Source of the DNA: Meloidogyne chitwoodi
Lineage: Eukaryota; Nematoda; Chromadorea; Rhabditida; Meloidogynidae
Direction of reading: 5' to 3'
DNA length: 64,000 nt
NCBI GenBank assembly: GCA_015183035.1
Contig: JACZZP010000009.1
Location: 1,612,001-1,676,000, forward strand
Positions 1-12,851 of this stretch are shown one piece after another. Within the stretch, counting starts at the first letter, position 1, and every line of letters starts with the position of its first letter. The notes under the pieces were generated by a model. It did not search any database, was not told the DNA's origin, and worked only from the letters and a program-made list of their open reading frames with translations. The translations under genes were made by a program, and so were the position numbers.

Positions 1-356
1 TATTATATGTATACATCATTTTAATAATAGACTGTAAAACTTAAATGTTAATGGCTGGCACTACTAACGAACGACGCAAATTTCCTTAATTTGACTTAAT
101 CATTTAAACTTTGTCATTTTTATGTTCATATTTGTTAATAATCGAACAATTGCAGAAAAGAATTTTGATGTAAAATTTTGAGTCATCTGAATAAAATTAC
201 AAATTGATGGCTGTCCTATCTTTTGAAATAAAAATATAAGAAAATATTAGAGGTAATTTATAAATTAAAAAGCTCTGGTTAACAACAACATTCAACAATG
301 GAGTTATGGTTAACAAAGTTAAAAAATTTAAATAAACAAAAAGATTCAGGATTACA
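1..356. other. AT-rich 3' flank of the QTRT1 gene
   Basis: No coding signal seen on either strand. The stretch lies just beyond the stop codon of the minus-strand tRNA-ribosyltransferase gene and should include its 3' UTR. The short open frames here are of the kind expected by chance in AT-rich DNA. Confidence 0.5.
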
Positions 357-1910
<1,554 letters not shown>

Positions 1911-2377
1911 TAAACTATAAAGGGTATAGTTTATTTAAATTTATATAAAACATTCGATACATTTTTATGAGTTTAATAATAAAAGAAAAATTATTTTTCT
2001 CACAAAAATAAATTCATATTATAACTAGATATTAAGAGAAATTTTACAAAATTTTTTAGCGATTATGTTACATATTTAAAATATACGCTGTCAGGAAGTG
2101 ATTCCCCGTGGCTTCAATTTAACTGAATTTTTGATTCAAATTTATAAAAAATAATTCTTTATGAAATTTGAATTCTTTTCTCAAAAATTGAAGCAGAAAA
2201 GTTAATAGAATTAATTTTTTAAATAAAATGAAACAATAAATCAGAAAATGAGTAATGACCAGTAACCTAGATTAAATTTTGTTTTAATGTTCGAAATTCG
2301 GATTTTAAAAATGATAAGAATAAAATTTTAATTTCTCATTAAGGATATAAATATAAGGAAGCTACAAGAAAACCTAA
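1911..2377. other. Intergenic spacer between two minus-strand genes
   Basis: AT-rich, no coding signal seen. It contains the 5' side of the tRNA-ribosyltransferase gene and the 3' end of the dehydrogenase gene. At 467 bp it is longer than a typical nematode intercistronic gap. Confidence 0.5.
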
Positions 2378-4113
2378 TCAGTCCTCCATTTCAATATCAT
2401 TCTTATCCGCGTCTGGATTAAACACTTCGAGAATTGCTCGACCTTCAACTTCTGACATACTTAACTGACGAAGAACCTAGGAAAAAAATATTTTTAAGGC
2501 AATCATTTCGGGAGATTGGAATAATATTCATAATAGATAATTTAATGAAACCTGTGGAGCTTGATCTACAGGATATATGCAATAGTCTGGTGCTTTAATT
2601 TTTCTATCAGCGAGAAGTGTAACAAGGCTTTTCAACTGCTCAATACTTCCACGAGTTATTCCCATAATGGCCAAACGACTACGTGCAATTAACTTTATTG
2701 GAATAGTAACATCCAAACCGCTAAGCCCGCCAACAAAGAGAACACCTCCCTTAAAACAAATTTCTAAAAAAATCATAAACATAATTTTACCTCAGAAAGG
2801 CACTTAAGTGAACGATTGACAGTTCGTGGCGATGTCACAAAATCAAATATAACATTGGCTCCTTCGGGGGCAACATCTTTTGTTCGCATAATTAGATACT
2901 CCTCAAACTCTATAAAAAATGATAATTTTTTCGAAATGCTTTTGATTTTTATGATTAAAAGATAATAATAATTTCAAAATATCTTAGATACAAACCGCCA
3001 TCATCCCAGTGAACCAAAAAGTCCGAGCCATTTCTTTCAGCCAAGCAAAGACGTTCTTCCTTAGCGTCTGCAACAATCAATTTGACCCTGTCATCCTCGC
3101 ATAAAAAGTGTTTTGCCAGAGTAAGAATCCATAAACCAAGCCCGCCAGCACCTACAATCATTATATTGCAATAACCTTTTGTTTTAGTTATTGCCTCAAC
3201 AATTGGACGAGCCTAATAAATTAAAACATTTTTAAGAAAAACAGGAACAAACATGAACTACTGCCGAAAGAGCCCATGTTGCACCAGCAGGAAGAATTGA
3301 AGCAACATGCATTGAAACAGTTTCAGGAATTCGAACAAGTAATGACAAGTCTGGAACAGCGACAAAATCAGCATAACCACTTTGGCACATCTAAAAAATA
3401 AGTTGGATTAACTACTGTCTGAAATTGTATTGATAGAATAATAAAAAGTTTCAGCCAAAGAAAGATATTCTTACATATAAAAATGATTGGTAAATATTAA
3501 ATTCCAAAAACTTTTATTATGACAAGTCCGGTGGACCATATTTTCAATTATATAAAAAAAACCTCGTCAGTTGGCCAAACAATAACTTTATCGCCCTTTT
3601 TCAGATTAAATTCTTCTACTTTTGCTTGAGGCCCGAATTCATCGATAACGCCACTGATCTCATAACCAGGGAATAAACTCGTATCCTTTATTCCATTTAT
3701 AACACGTGCCTGTTTAGTGTTGGATACTTCCTTATCCGTAAGGCAAACGCCGGCATAACAAACCTGAATAAATGTTTATCATTCAAGAAAAATAAGGGAC
3801 CTAATTTTTATTAAATACATAGGGGAACGTATAAGCAATGATAATTATTGCATTTAAAAAGCATGTCTGATTTTATCGTTAAATATAATGTTATATTTGA
3901 GTTCATAATATTCGAAAACATATTAAAATATAAGGATTACTCCTTTAATATTGAAAACATTAAAAAAATAAATATTACCTTAACACGCGCTCCTTTAGGT
4001 GGAACCTCGGGAACTTCTTCATCCTCAAAAAATTGTACCTCTTTTAAATCTTTGGGTGAACCCAATGAAATTCGACGATTTCTAACACCAACACCATTTT
4101 GAGAAGATGACAT
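2378..4113 (-). CDS. Medium-chain dehydrogenase/reductase, zinc-ADH-like, probably without the catalytic zinc
   Basis: MDR-superfamily oxidoreductase with an N-terminal GroES-like domain and a C-terminal Rossmann domain. The dinucleotide loop reads [12 protein letters not shown] (near 3130-3170), followed by an acidic strand end LIVADAKEE that favours NAD(H). Start at 4111-4113 ([14 protein letters not shown]); seven exons by eye, ending EMED. Odd points: the first zinc-ligand region keeps a Cys (YAGVCLTD), but the canonical GHE motif is GYE ([10 protein letters not shown]), so the His ligand is lost. The four-Cys structural zinc loop is missing too: sequence runs from VIVWPTDE straight to [13 protein letters not shown]. 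It may therefore be a zinc-independent reductase or a family with other ligands. Substrate not predictable. Confidence 0.85.
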
Positions 4114-4278
4114 TTTATGGACAGATTTAATTTAAAAGTATTAATAAGACTAAAAATAGTAAAAATTAAGAATTAAATTATATACAAATATTTATAACTA
4201 AAAGATGAATACAAAAATTGGTAGCCTGTACAATTGTTTCTGTACAATTATCCTAGCCCCAAAAAACTTTACTGAACT

Positions 4279-4694
4279 GGCAAACATGAACAATGGGGGC
4301 GCCACCCCAAATAATCGCAGTGACATAGTAAAAACGTGTTTTTAGGGGTAATCGAGGTCGATTATTATGAATCTAATATCAGTTTTTTCTTATCACTAAT
4401 CCTTATCTTTAAAAATCACAGATTTTATCATGGATATTTTCCAAAGTACTCAACTTATTAATAAAAAAGAATCTGCTATTCAATTTTTACAAAAACGTTA
4501 CGGTCTGTGCTCTCACTATGCACCCAACATGTAATCAGCAAATGAGCGAAAATCTTGATTGTGATTTGTAAAATTAGTGATAAGAAAAAAATGATATCAG
4601 ATTCATAATCGGCGCCCTCGATAATTCTTAAAAACACGTTTTTACTATGCCACTGCGATTATTTAGAGTGGCGCCCCCATTGTTCATGATTGCC
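4279..4694. mobile_element. Foldback/MITE element, family A copy 1 (8-bp TSD)
   Basis: Long terminal inverted repeats start GGCAA(A/T)CATGAACAATGGGG and extend past the ACGTGTTTTTA block to the tract around TATCACTAATCC. Flanks carry an identical 8-bp duplication, ACTGAACT, at 4271-4278 and 4695-4702. No transposase ORF. The inner part matches the copy at 39107-39406 in the opposite orientation, so this is a dispersed family. The 8-bp TSD fits hAT or Merlin superfamilies. Confidence 0.9.
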
Positions 4695-6838
4695 ACTGAA
4701 CTTATGATAAAAATTGATTTCTTCAAAATTAAAGGCAGTAACCCGATTAGTCGCTAAAATTAGACGCTAGCCTATTAGTTGTTGCCGATTAATCGCAAGT
4801 CGAGGGCCGATTAGTCGTTTTTTTTCATTGAACTTACTAGATAGGAACAATTCCAAAATGTTACTGTACGCTCACAATTTCACAAATTCTTTCATAATTA
4901 TAATTTTTCAAAAGCTAATATAAAAAATTAAATTAATTAATTACACACAAAACACAAACATTTTCCCTAAAATTTTAACAATTTTAATTAATTAATTACA
5001 TACTATTAAATAATAAAATAAATTTAATGTTAATTTATTTCATAATAAATCTAAATATTTTGAATAATAATTTGTATTATAAATCATATTATTTTATTAA
5101 CATTTGCAAATATTTTATTTTTTTTTAATAATTTGTGAAGATTTATTAATTATATAATTTATAATATATACTAGCTTCTTCTAATTTTGAAACACGTAAT
5201 TATTATATATATTTTTTTAATTATTAAACAAAGTTACATTTTTTTCAACATTTATAGACATTGTGGTAAATGTCCAGTTGATGTCCCACCTGTCCGCAAA
5301 GAGAATTCGCTCTTTTCTTTCATTCTCTTGCATTTTTGGCGTTAGAGAAGTGCACGCTTATTTTTCCTTCTCTGATATAATATGCCTTTTGGCACTTGGA
5401 AAGAAAGGGATAAAATAATCAAAATTAATAATAAACTGAAAATATATTTATTTTAAAAGTGACCAAATATTAATAACCAAAGTACATAAATTTGAGACAA
5501 CATTCTTAAATATATTTCTAGAAGATCAGGTGGATAACAACCTTTTATTGGATTATAATGAAGGTATAAAAACCAGTAAAAGGACAAATATTTAGGTAAA
5601 TCAGTTTCTGTAATATGTCTCATCTGACGGACACTTATGAATCTTAATCTATTCCAACAAGCACAATCTGTTAAGTATTCCCACCGTTATCAGGATTTAG
5701 GAAAAATTTAAAGATTTTTTCACATTATTATTAATTTTAATTATTTTATCCCTTTCTTTCCATTTGCCAAAAGGCATATTGCAGTGTAGAGGAAAAATAA
5801 GCGTGCACTTCTCCTAACGCCAAAAATGCAAGAGAATGAAAGAAAAGAGCGAATTCTCTTTGCGGACAGGTGGGCAGTCAACTGGTGACATATTTATATA
5901 TTTTTTTTTCTAAAAAATATATTTGTATATAAATATTTAAATTTTAATTTCTGTGAGTAAAAATAAGAAAATATTTATTTATTACTTTTATTCATTTATA
6001 TAAATAAATTTTAAGAAAATAAACCAGTTTTTAATTTAATTATTTTAATATTACTGTATAATAATAGTCTTAAATATAAGCTATAAATATGTACCTATAG
6101 GTATACCTATTCACTTTAAATTGAAAAAATATATTTGTGAGGGGATGATCTCTCAAAAATATAATTATATCATTTATTTACGACAATCTTTTTATTTTTT
6201 ACTTAAAGACTGTTTTATAAACAAAAAATGGAATTTTTTAAATTCTGATATAAATATATTTTTTGAAAATTAATTAGAAATAGGTTTATTGTAAGGAGAG
6301 AATTATTATAAAGCTTAGATTTGATTTATTTATTTTTAAAATAAATTATTATTTAAATTATCTTTTTTAATTTATTTAAAAAAAGAAAAAATGATTTTAA
6401 ATAAAAATATTTTTTTATTAATTTATTTAATTTATTTAAATAAAGCTGAAGAAGAATTTAATTTATTTTGTTTAAAATCAAAAGAAGGTAATATTATTAA
6501 ATAAATAAATAATAATAATATTATTTTAAGTTAATATATCTTCTTTTATTAAATTAAATAAAATTAAAATAAACTTTTTTGACTGTCAATTATTTAGGTA
6601 ATTTAAAATTAAATTAAATTAAAATATTTTTTTTAGATTTAAATCATTAGAAAAAGAAGAAAATAATAATAATTTAATTAATTTATTTTTTATTGAAAAA
6701 TTGGAATTTTTACTTAAATTTAAAGGTGAAAATATTTATTTTTAAAATTAATTAATTATATAATTTATTTCTCTTTTTTTTATACAAAAAATTTAATTAA
6801 AAACAATTTATTTTTTAAAATTATTTTTTCTTCTTATT
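4695..6838. other. Intergenic region holding a second foldback element
   Basis: Apart from the inverted-repeat element at about 5269-5892, this is AT-rich DNA without a recognisable gene. The right part (about 5900-6840) is nearly pure A/T and includes the 3' flank of the GTP cyclohydrolase gene. Confidence 0.5.
5269..5892. mobile_element. Foldback element, family B, with ~150-bp inverted arms
   Basis: Left arm (about 5271-5420) and right arm (about 5740-5890) are near-perfect reverse complements. They include CCCACCTGTCCGCAAAGAGA, GCGAATTC/GAATTCGC, a CATTCTCTTGCATTTTTGGC stretch, AAGTGCACGCTTATTTTTCC and GCCTTTTGGCA. The unique centre is about 320 bp and non-coding. Exact ends and the target duplication could not be fixed by eye. 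Confidence 0.8.
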
Positions 6839-7944
6839 TTATTTTTTAATTAAAGTTAAAAATTCTTCTCTTGTTTTTGGATCATCTCTTTAAAAAAAAT
6901 AATTATTTTATTATATTTTATAAAATTATTTTACCTAAAAACTCCAAGCATACAAGAGGTTGTTGTTATTGCATTTATTTTTTGAACTCCTCTCATTACC
7001 ATACACATATGACTTTATAAAAATAATATTTATAAAAATAATATTTAAAAATAATACCTAGCTTCAATAACAACTCCAACACCTGCTGGGTGTACTGCTT
7101 GTAAAACAGAAGAAGCTATTTGTTTGGTTAATCTTTCTTGAACTTTTTGTTTGTTTATTTAAATATATTTAATTTAATTTAAATAAATAATTACCTTGTA
7201 ATCTTCTACTAAACATTTCTACTAATCTAGCTAATTTACTTAATCCAATAACTTTTTTATTTGGTAAATAGCCAATATGAACTTTTCCAAGAAAAGGAAC
7301 TAAATGATGTTCACAAAGAGAAAACATTTCTATATCACGAACAATTACCTTTTTTTTAATTTAAAAATTAATTAATTAATTTAAATTAAAAATGCCATTT
7401 CATCAGTATCTTCATCAAAAACTGCTTCATTTAAAATATCTAAAATAATTAATTAATTTATTTTTATTTTATTTTAATAAAAAAAACCATCAAAATTTTC
7501 TTCATAGCCTTTTGTAAAATAAAGCATTGCCTTTGCAGCACGAAAAGGAGTTTTTTGTAAACCTTGTCTATTAATATCTTCACCAACATGACTAATTATT
7601 TGTTCATAAGATTTTATCTTTTTTTTTTAAAAAATTAAATTTTAATATTTTTTAATAAAAAAATAATAATATTTTTATTTATAAAAAAACTGTTAATTTT
7701 TATTTTCAATTAAATTATTTTTATTTTTACCATTTCATTTAATTGTGGCCTCTGTACAACAATATTAGTTGGAGATATTGAAGATATCTATTTTAATTTA
7801 ATTATTTTATTTTAATTTAAAAATTACTTTATTTTTATTTTCTTCAATTCTTTCAATTAAATTTATTTTTTCTTTATTATTATTATTATATTCAATATCA
7901 GAAATACTTAAATTATCAAAAAATCCACTACTATTATTGCTCAT
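6839..7944 (-). CDS. cat-4: GTP cyclohydrolase I (tetrahydrobiopterin synthesis)
   Basis: Converts GTP to 7,8-dihydroneopterin triphosphate, the first step to BH4, the cofactor of the aromatic amino acid hydroxylases (serotonin and dopamine synthesis in nematodes). Seen: [17 protein letters not shown], then [20 protein letters not shown] with the Cys-Glu-His-His zinc/active-site segment, [45 protein letters not shown] with the second His and Cys, and the family-typical end [13 protein letters not shown]. The start at 7942-7944 (MSNNSSGFF) gives a short variable N-terminal extension before the catalytic core, as in animal enzymes. Short AT-rich introns. Appears complete. Confidence 0.95.
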
Positions 7945-9932
7945 TTCTTTTAATAAATAATAATTATTTTAAAAAATCTAAAAATAAAAAAATATTTTTT
8001 ATATTAAATTATGTAAAAATAAAATATAATTATTTTTTTGGAGAAAATTTTTTGTTATTCATTTTTACTCAAATTTCATATTATTTTTATATAACTACAA
8101 ATAAGGAAAAAATTATTTATAAAAAAAATTTAAGGTATAAAAATATATAAGTAAAATTATAAAATAAAATAAAATTGTTTCTTTAAAAAAGATAAAAAAA
8201 CTATTTTATTTAATATTAAAAATAATCTTTGGTTTTATATCTCTCCAATTATTTTTGAATAAGAAAATAACCTAAAAAAATAAAATGAGAGGGAAATGAA
8301 ATTGAGAAAAAAACAGACTATTTATTTTTATTTGAATAATTGTTTCCGTTAATTTTTTACTTTTAAATATATTTTTTAAAAATAAATAAATATTATATAT
8401 AAGTATATGGGAAAATGGCATCATTTTCTTAATAATAAAAATTAAAAAAAACTTTTATATTTATTTATTTATTATTAATTTATTTTTTGTTTTTTTTTAA
8501 AAGAAATATATAATATAGGTATATTTTCTTTACTTATTTTCTTTTTGGTATCCAATGAAGCAAAGCTAATATTTTTTCAATATTTTTTTTGAAAATTCTT
8601 TTAAAGATTATTATTAGAGATAAATAAATAAATAAATAATTATTTTTAAAAAATATATTTAATAAAATTAATTATTTTTTAAATTAAAATAAATATTTAA
8701 ATGAAAAATCAGAAGGTTTTTCTTATTTTTTAAAATAAATATTTAATCATTTTTGATAAGAAATAAAAAAATGTGATAAAAAATTAATATTTTATTGATT
8801 TTTTATCAGTTAAAATTTAAAAAAATATTCTAAATAATTTTTCAAAATTATTTTTTTGATTTACAATTGGATAAAAAATAAATATAAATTGAGAAAAGCT
8901 TTATTTTAATTAATTTATAGGTAAACAAAATTCTCAATTAATTGATTTTAATAATATTGGTAAAATTTTAAAAATAATAAAAAAATAAAATAAAATTAAT
9001 AGAAAAAGGAATATTATTTTGTACTATAAAAATATTTAAATTTAATGAAAAGGTAAAAAAATATTTTATTTAAAATTAATTAATTAAATTTTATTTTTAA
9101 AGAATAAAAATCAAATAATTTGTTGGTTTTTAATAATTATTTTAATTTTATTATTTTTTATTTTTATTTTATATAAATTGTTAAGTTTTTAATTTATTTT
9201 AATTTAATTAATTTTTTTTTAGTTTTTTATTTTTTTATAAATATTTTATTTATTTTAATTTATGTTCATTATTATTTAATTTAAAATATTTGAATGGAAA
9301 GGTTTTTTTAAATTAATTAATTTTTATTTTTTTATTTTTTAGAATTTTCTCTTTAATAAAAATAAAGATTTTAAAATTAATAATAAATTTATTAATATTA
9401 ATTTAAAAAGAAAAAGAAGTTATTCATGTTTTTCTTTTTTAAATATTAAAAGAAATAATACAATTTTATTGCCAAAAATAGGTAAAAATAAAAAATTAAT
9501 TTAATTTTTAGAATATTTATATAACAAAATTAATAATAATATTAATTATTTAATTAATATAATTTAAATTAATTAAATTAATTATTTTATAGAAAAACAA
9601 TTTAACAAATTATTATTATTAAATGTTTTGCCACCAAAAATAGTAAATAAAAATAAATCTTCTAATATTATTATAAACAATTCTTCATTTGATGATGATG
9701 ATAATGTTTATTTTATAAATAAATTAATTAATATTATACTAATTTTATATTATTTTTTTAGGCTTTCTTTTCTTGAAATAACAAAAAGAGAAGATATAAT
9801 AATTTTATTTTAATTAAATAATATATATATAGTATTTATTTAAACAATTGTACACAATATCTTTATTTAATTAAAAAAAACAATTAAAATAAATATTATA
9901 AATATCAGGTATATATTACTAAAATTATATAA
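7945..9932. other. Very AT-rich intergenic region with one possible tiny gene
   Basis: Mostly A/T homopolymer-rich DNA. On the plus strand, open stretches at about 9343-9480 and 9628-9813 lie next to plausible splice sites (TTTTAG acceptors, GTAAA donors). They might be exons of a small lysine/asparagine-rich peptide ending DIIILF. No domain is seen, start and phases do not resolve, and such stretches arise easily at this composition, so no gene is called. Confidence 0.35.
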
Positions 9933-12204
9933 TTAATTTATTTTATTATTATTATTCACTTCTTTTTTATTTTCAATTTGAGATGATCCATAAATAGATA
10001 ATAATTTACTAGTTTTTTCAATTGTCAATTCTTCTTCACTAATTGTTTTAGATGTTGTTTCTTTTTTATCAATTTGATCATTAGCAACTTTTAATGATTT
10101 ATTATTTTTATCTTCTTTTTTATCAATTACTACTTTACTATTATCCCTTTTAGTTTCTCTTTGTGTTTCAGCAAAACGTGGATATTTCTTTTTATCTTTT
10201 CTAATTTTATCTGAATCTTCTTCAGTTTCTTCTTGAGTTTTATCAACTTCTTCATTAAAATTTTTTGATATATTTTTATTATTTTTTTGTTCACCTTCTT
10301 CAATAGAATAATCCCCTTTTTTATTTAATTTAATCAAATAAAAAATAAGAACAATTACAATAATAATAACTAATCTAAAATTAAATATTTTATTTAAAAA
10401 ATTAATTAATTAAAATATAATAACTAACATTAAAATAGGTATAAATATAATCCAAAATATTTTGCTCGAACTTTTGGTTGAAATTAATTCTTTGTTTTCC
10501 GTTGTTTTTGAAAATTGTGTTAATATTTTAAAATTAGAAGTTGTAGTAGTAGTAGTTGTAGTAGTAGTACTAATAGTTTTATCTTCTTCTATTTGAGAAG
10601 TTAATATTATTGTTTTTGTGGGTAATTCTACTTCTGTTGTTTTCATTTTAAATAAAGTTAAAGTTGGTAATAATGTTTCATTTGTTATATTATTAATAAT
10701 AAACATTGTAGTTTTGTTTAATGGAGTAGTGTTCTTTAATGTATTTGAAGTTGTAGTAATTTGTTCTGTTTGAGTTGTAGTTGGTATATTTGGAGTTGTA
10801 GATATTTCTGTTTTAGTTGTTGGCTCAATTAACGTTTTGAATGTTGTTTTGGTTGTAAATATTATTTTTGTTATTTCTATTGTTTCTGTTGGAATTAAGA
10901 CAATTGTTTCATTTATTGAAGTTGCGTTTTTTAGTGGAGTTTTGACTGTTGTTTCATTTGTTGAAATTGAGACCGTTGTTTCATTTGTTGAAATTGAGAC
11001 CGTTGTTTCATTTGTTGAAATTGAGACAGTTGTTTCGTTTTTTAGTGGAGTTTTGACTGTTGTTTCATTTGTTGGAAGTGAGCCCGTTGTTTCATTTGTT
11101 GGAAGTGAGACCGTTGTTTCATTTGTTGGAATTGAGCCCGTTGTTTCATCTGTAGGAATTGAGACCGTTGTTTCATTTGTTGAAGTTTTGAACGTTGTTT
11201 CATTTGTTGGAATTGAGACCGTTGTTTCATTTGTTGGAAGTGAGACCGTTGTTTCATTTGTTGGAATTGAGCCCGTTGTTTCATTTGTTGGAAGTGAGAC
11301 CGTTGTTTCATTTGTTGAAATTGAGACAGTTGTTTCGTTTTTTAGTGGAGTTTTGACTGTTGTTTCATTTGTTGGAAGTGAGCCCGTTGTTTCATTTGTT
11401 GGAATTGAGACCGTTGTTTCATTTGTTGGAAGTGAGACCGTTGTTTCATTTGTTGGAATTGAGCCCGTTGTTTCATTTGTTGGAAGTGAGACCGTTGTTT
11501 CATTTGTTGGAATTGAGCCCGTTGTTTCATTTGTTGGAAGTGAGACCGTTGTTTCATTTGTTGGAATTGAGCCCGTTGTTTCATTTGTTGGAAGTGAGAC
11601 CGTTGTTTCATTTGTTGAAATTGAAACCATTGCTTCTTTCACTAAAGTTTCGAAAGTTGTGCCATTTGCCGTAGTTTCATCGTTTGGTGAAGTTATGATG
11701 ACCATTGTTTCGGTTGCTGTAGTCTTAAGCATCTCATTTGTTGCAATTGTGACAAATGTTTTATTTGCTGAAGTATTGGCTGTTGTTTCATTTGATTCTC
11801 CGTTTGGTGAAGTTTCGACTGCAGCTGAAGTTATAACTGTTGTTTCGTTTATCGAAGTTTTGATTATTGTTTGAGTTGTTATGTTTGATGTTGCTTCATT
11901 GGATTTTAGTCCTTCGCCTAAAACGTGTAAATGTGAAATAATCAGAATAGAAAATTACCTAAGAAGGTAGTCATAGTTAAGTTCATTATTGCTTTGTTTG
12001 CTAAAGTTGTTGAATTGGTTGATGAAATACTAATTGAAGAAGTCATCGAAAAATTGGATATATTGCTTCTCTAAAAATATTTTCAGTCAAAAAATTGAAA
12101 ATTAACAAAATACAAACCTCAACATTTGTTGAATAAACAAATCCAATGACAATAAAGATAAATGCAGAGACAAGCCTTAAAAACCCGTTAAAGTAAGTTA
12201 ACAT
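9933..12204 (-). CDS. Single-pass transmembrane mucin-like protein with N-E-T-T repeats
   Basis: Unrecognised as a named family but well structured. The start at 12202-12204 gives a signal peptide (hydrophobic stretch LVSAFIFIVIGFVYS). A Ser/Thr-rich ectodomain follows, with about 25 copies of a 9-residue unit of the form NETTVSLPT / NETTGSIPT and occasional KTPLK spacers. Nearly every unit holds an N-x-T sequon besides many possible O-glycosylation sites. A 54-bp intron (10375-10428, donor GTTAGT, acceptor TTTTAG) joins IFWIIFIPILI to LVIIIVIVLIFYLI, forming one transmembrane helix. A Lys/Glu/Asp-rich cytoplasmic tail of about 125 residues ends NNNNKIN. Likely a heavily glycosylated cell-surface or surface-coat protein; role unknown. 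Four exons read. Confidence 0.8.
10890..11640. repeat. 27-bp coding minisatellite inside the mucin-like gene
   Basis: About 25 tandem 27-bp units (sense strand encodes NETTVSLPT-like 9-mers), arranged as alternating V/G and L/I variants. A longer segment is itself duplicated with a 300-bp offset: the stretch at 11042-11311 closely matches 11342-11611. Because 27 is a multiple of three, several frames on both strands stay open, which explains the long antisense ORFs. Confidence 0.9.
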
Positions 12205-12851
12205 TTATTCTCAACTATATTATACTGATCGAAAAAAGCGTTTTCTTTTATACATAAAAACAGTAATACTTACATACCGTTTGAGCAGAATAGTAACCAA
12301 ATGTCGCTTATACTAAATGTCTTTACCAAAATAACGTTTACCCAACTGTGTCAGGAGAAAAGATAATTAAAATTACGGTTAGGTCGTTGAGTATTTATCT
12401 CCGATTGAGTACGGCCCGCCACATCTCATAAGCATATACTCAACCGCGCTACTAAATGGTGGTCTCAATATTCCCCGTTCCACAATTATCATTCACTCTC
12501 ATTATTTACTTTTGTTATTCCTGCTCTCTTATTTCGTATCCTTGCTTTGTTTATTCTCTATATTTTCACAAATCCACTTTAATCCGCCTTGACAGTTGTG
12601 TCTCGGGCAGTTTCAAATTTGTGATTATGTTTTGAATTACACTATATACATATGTATTACAATAGTTGAAATTTCAGATTAAATTAGAAAAGTGTAGATT
12701 TGTACGCAACTTACCTTATCGAGGTTGAAAGTTTGCTTTTTGTCTGTTTATTTATACTTGGTATGATTGATTTATATTTTAGCTGTTATTTTTTCAGACT
12801 AAAGCAATTTAACCATCATTTCAGAATAATAACGTCTTTATTCTATCAAAT
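12205..12851. promoter_or_regulatory. Divergent intergenic region between mucin-like gene and tsg-101
   Basis: The two genes point away from each other, so both promoters must lie here. The centre (about 12380-12480) is noticeably less AT-rich. A TTTCAG trimer just before 12823 could be a trans-splice acceptor for tsg-101. No specific transcription-factor site can be supported. Confidence 0.4.

Noticed and set aside
9598..9813. Small gene with Asn/Asp-rich peptide
   Set aside because: Exon phases do not resolve and the composition alone can yield such frames.
10837..11874. 345-codon plus-strand ORF as a gene
   Set aside because: It is antisense to the well-structured mucin-like gene and open only because the repeat unit is 27 bp.
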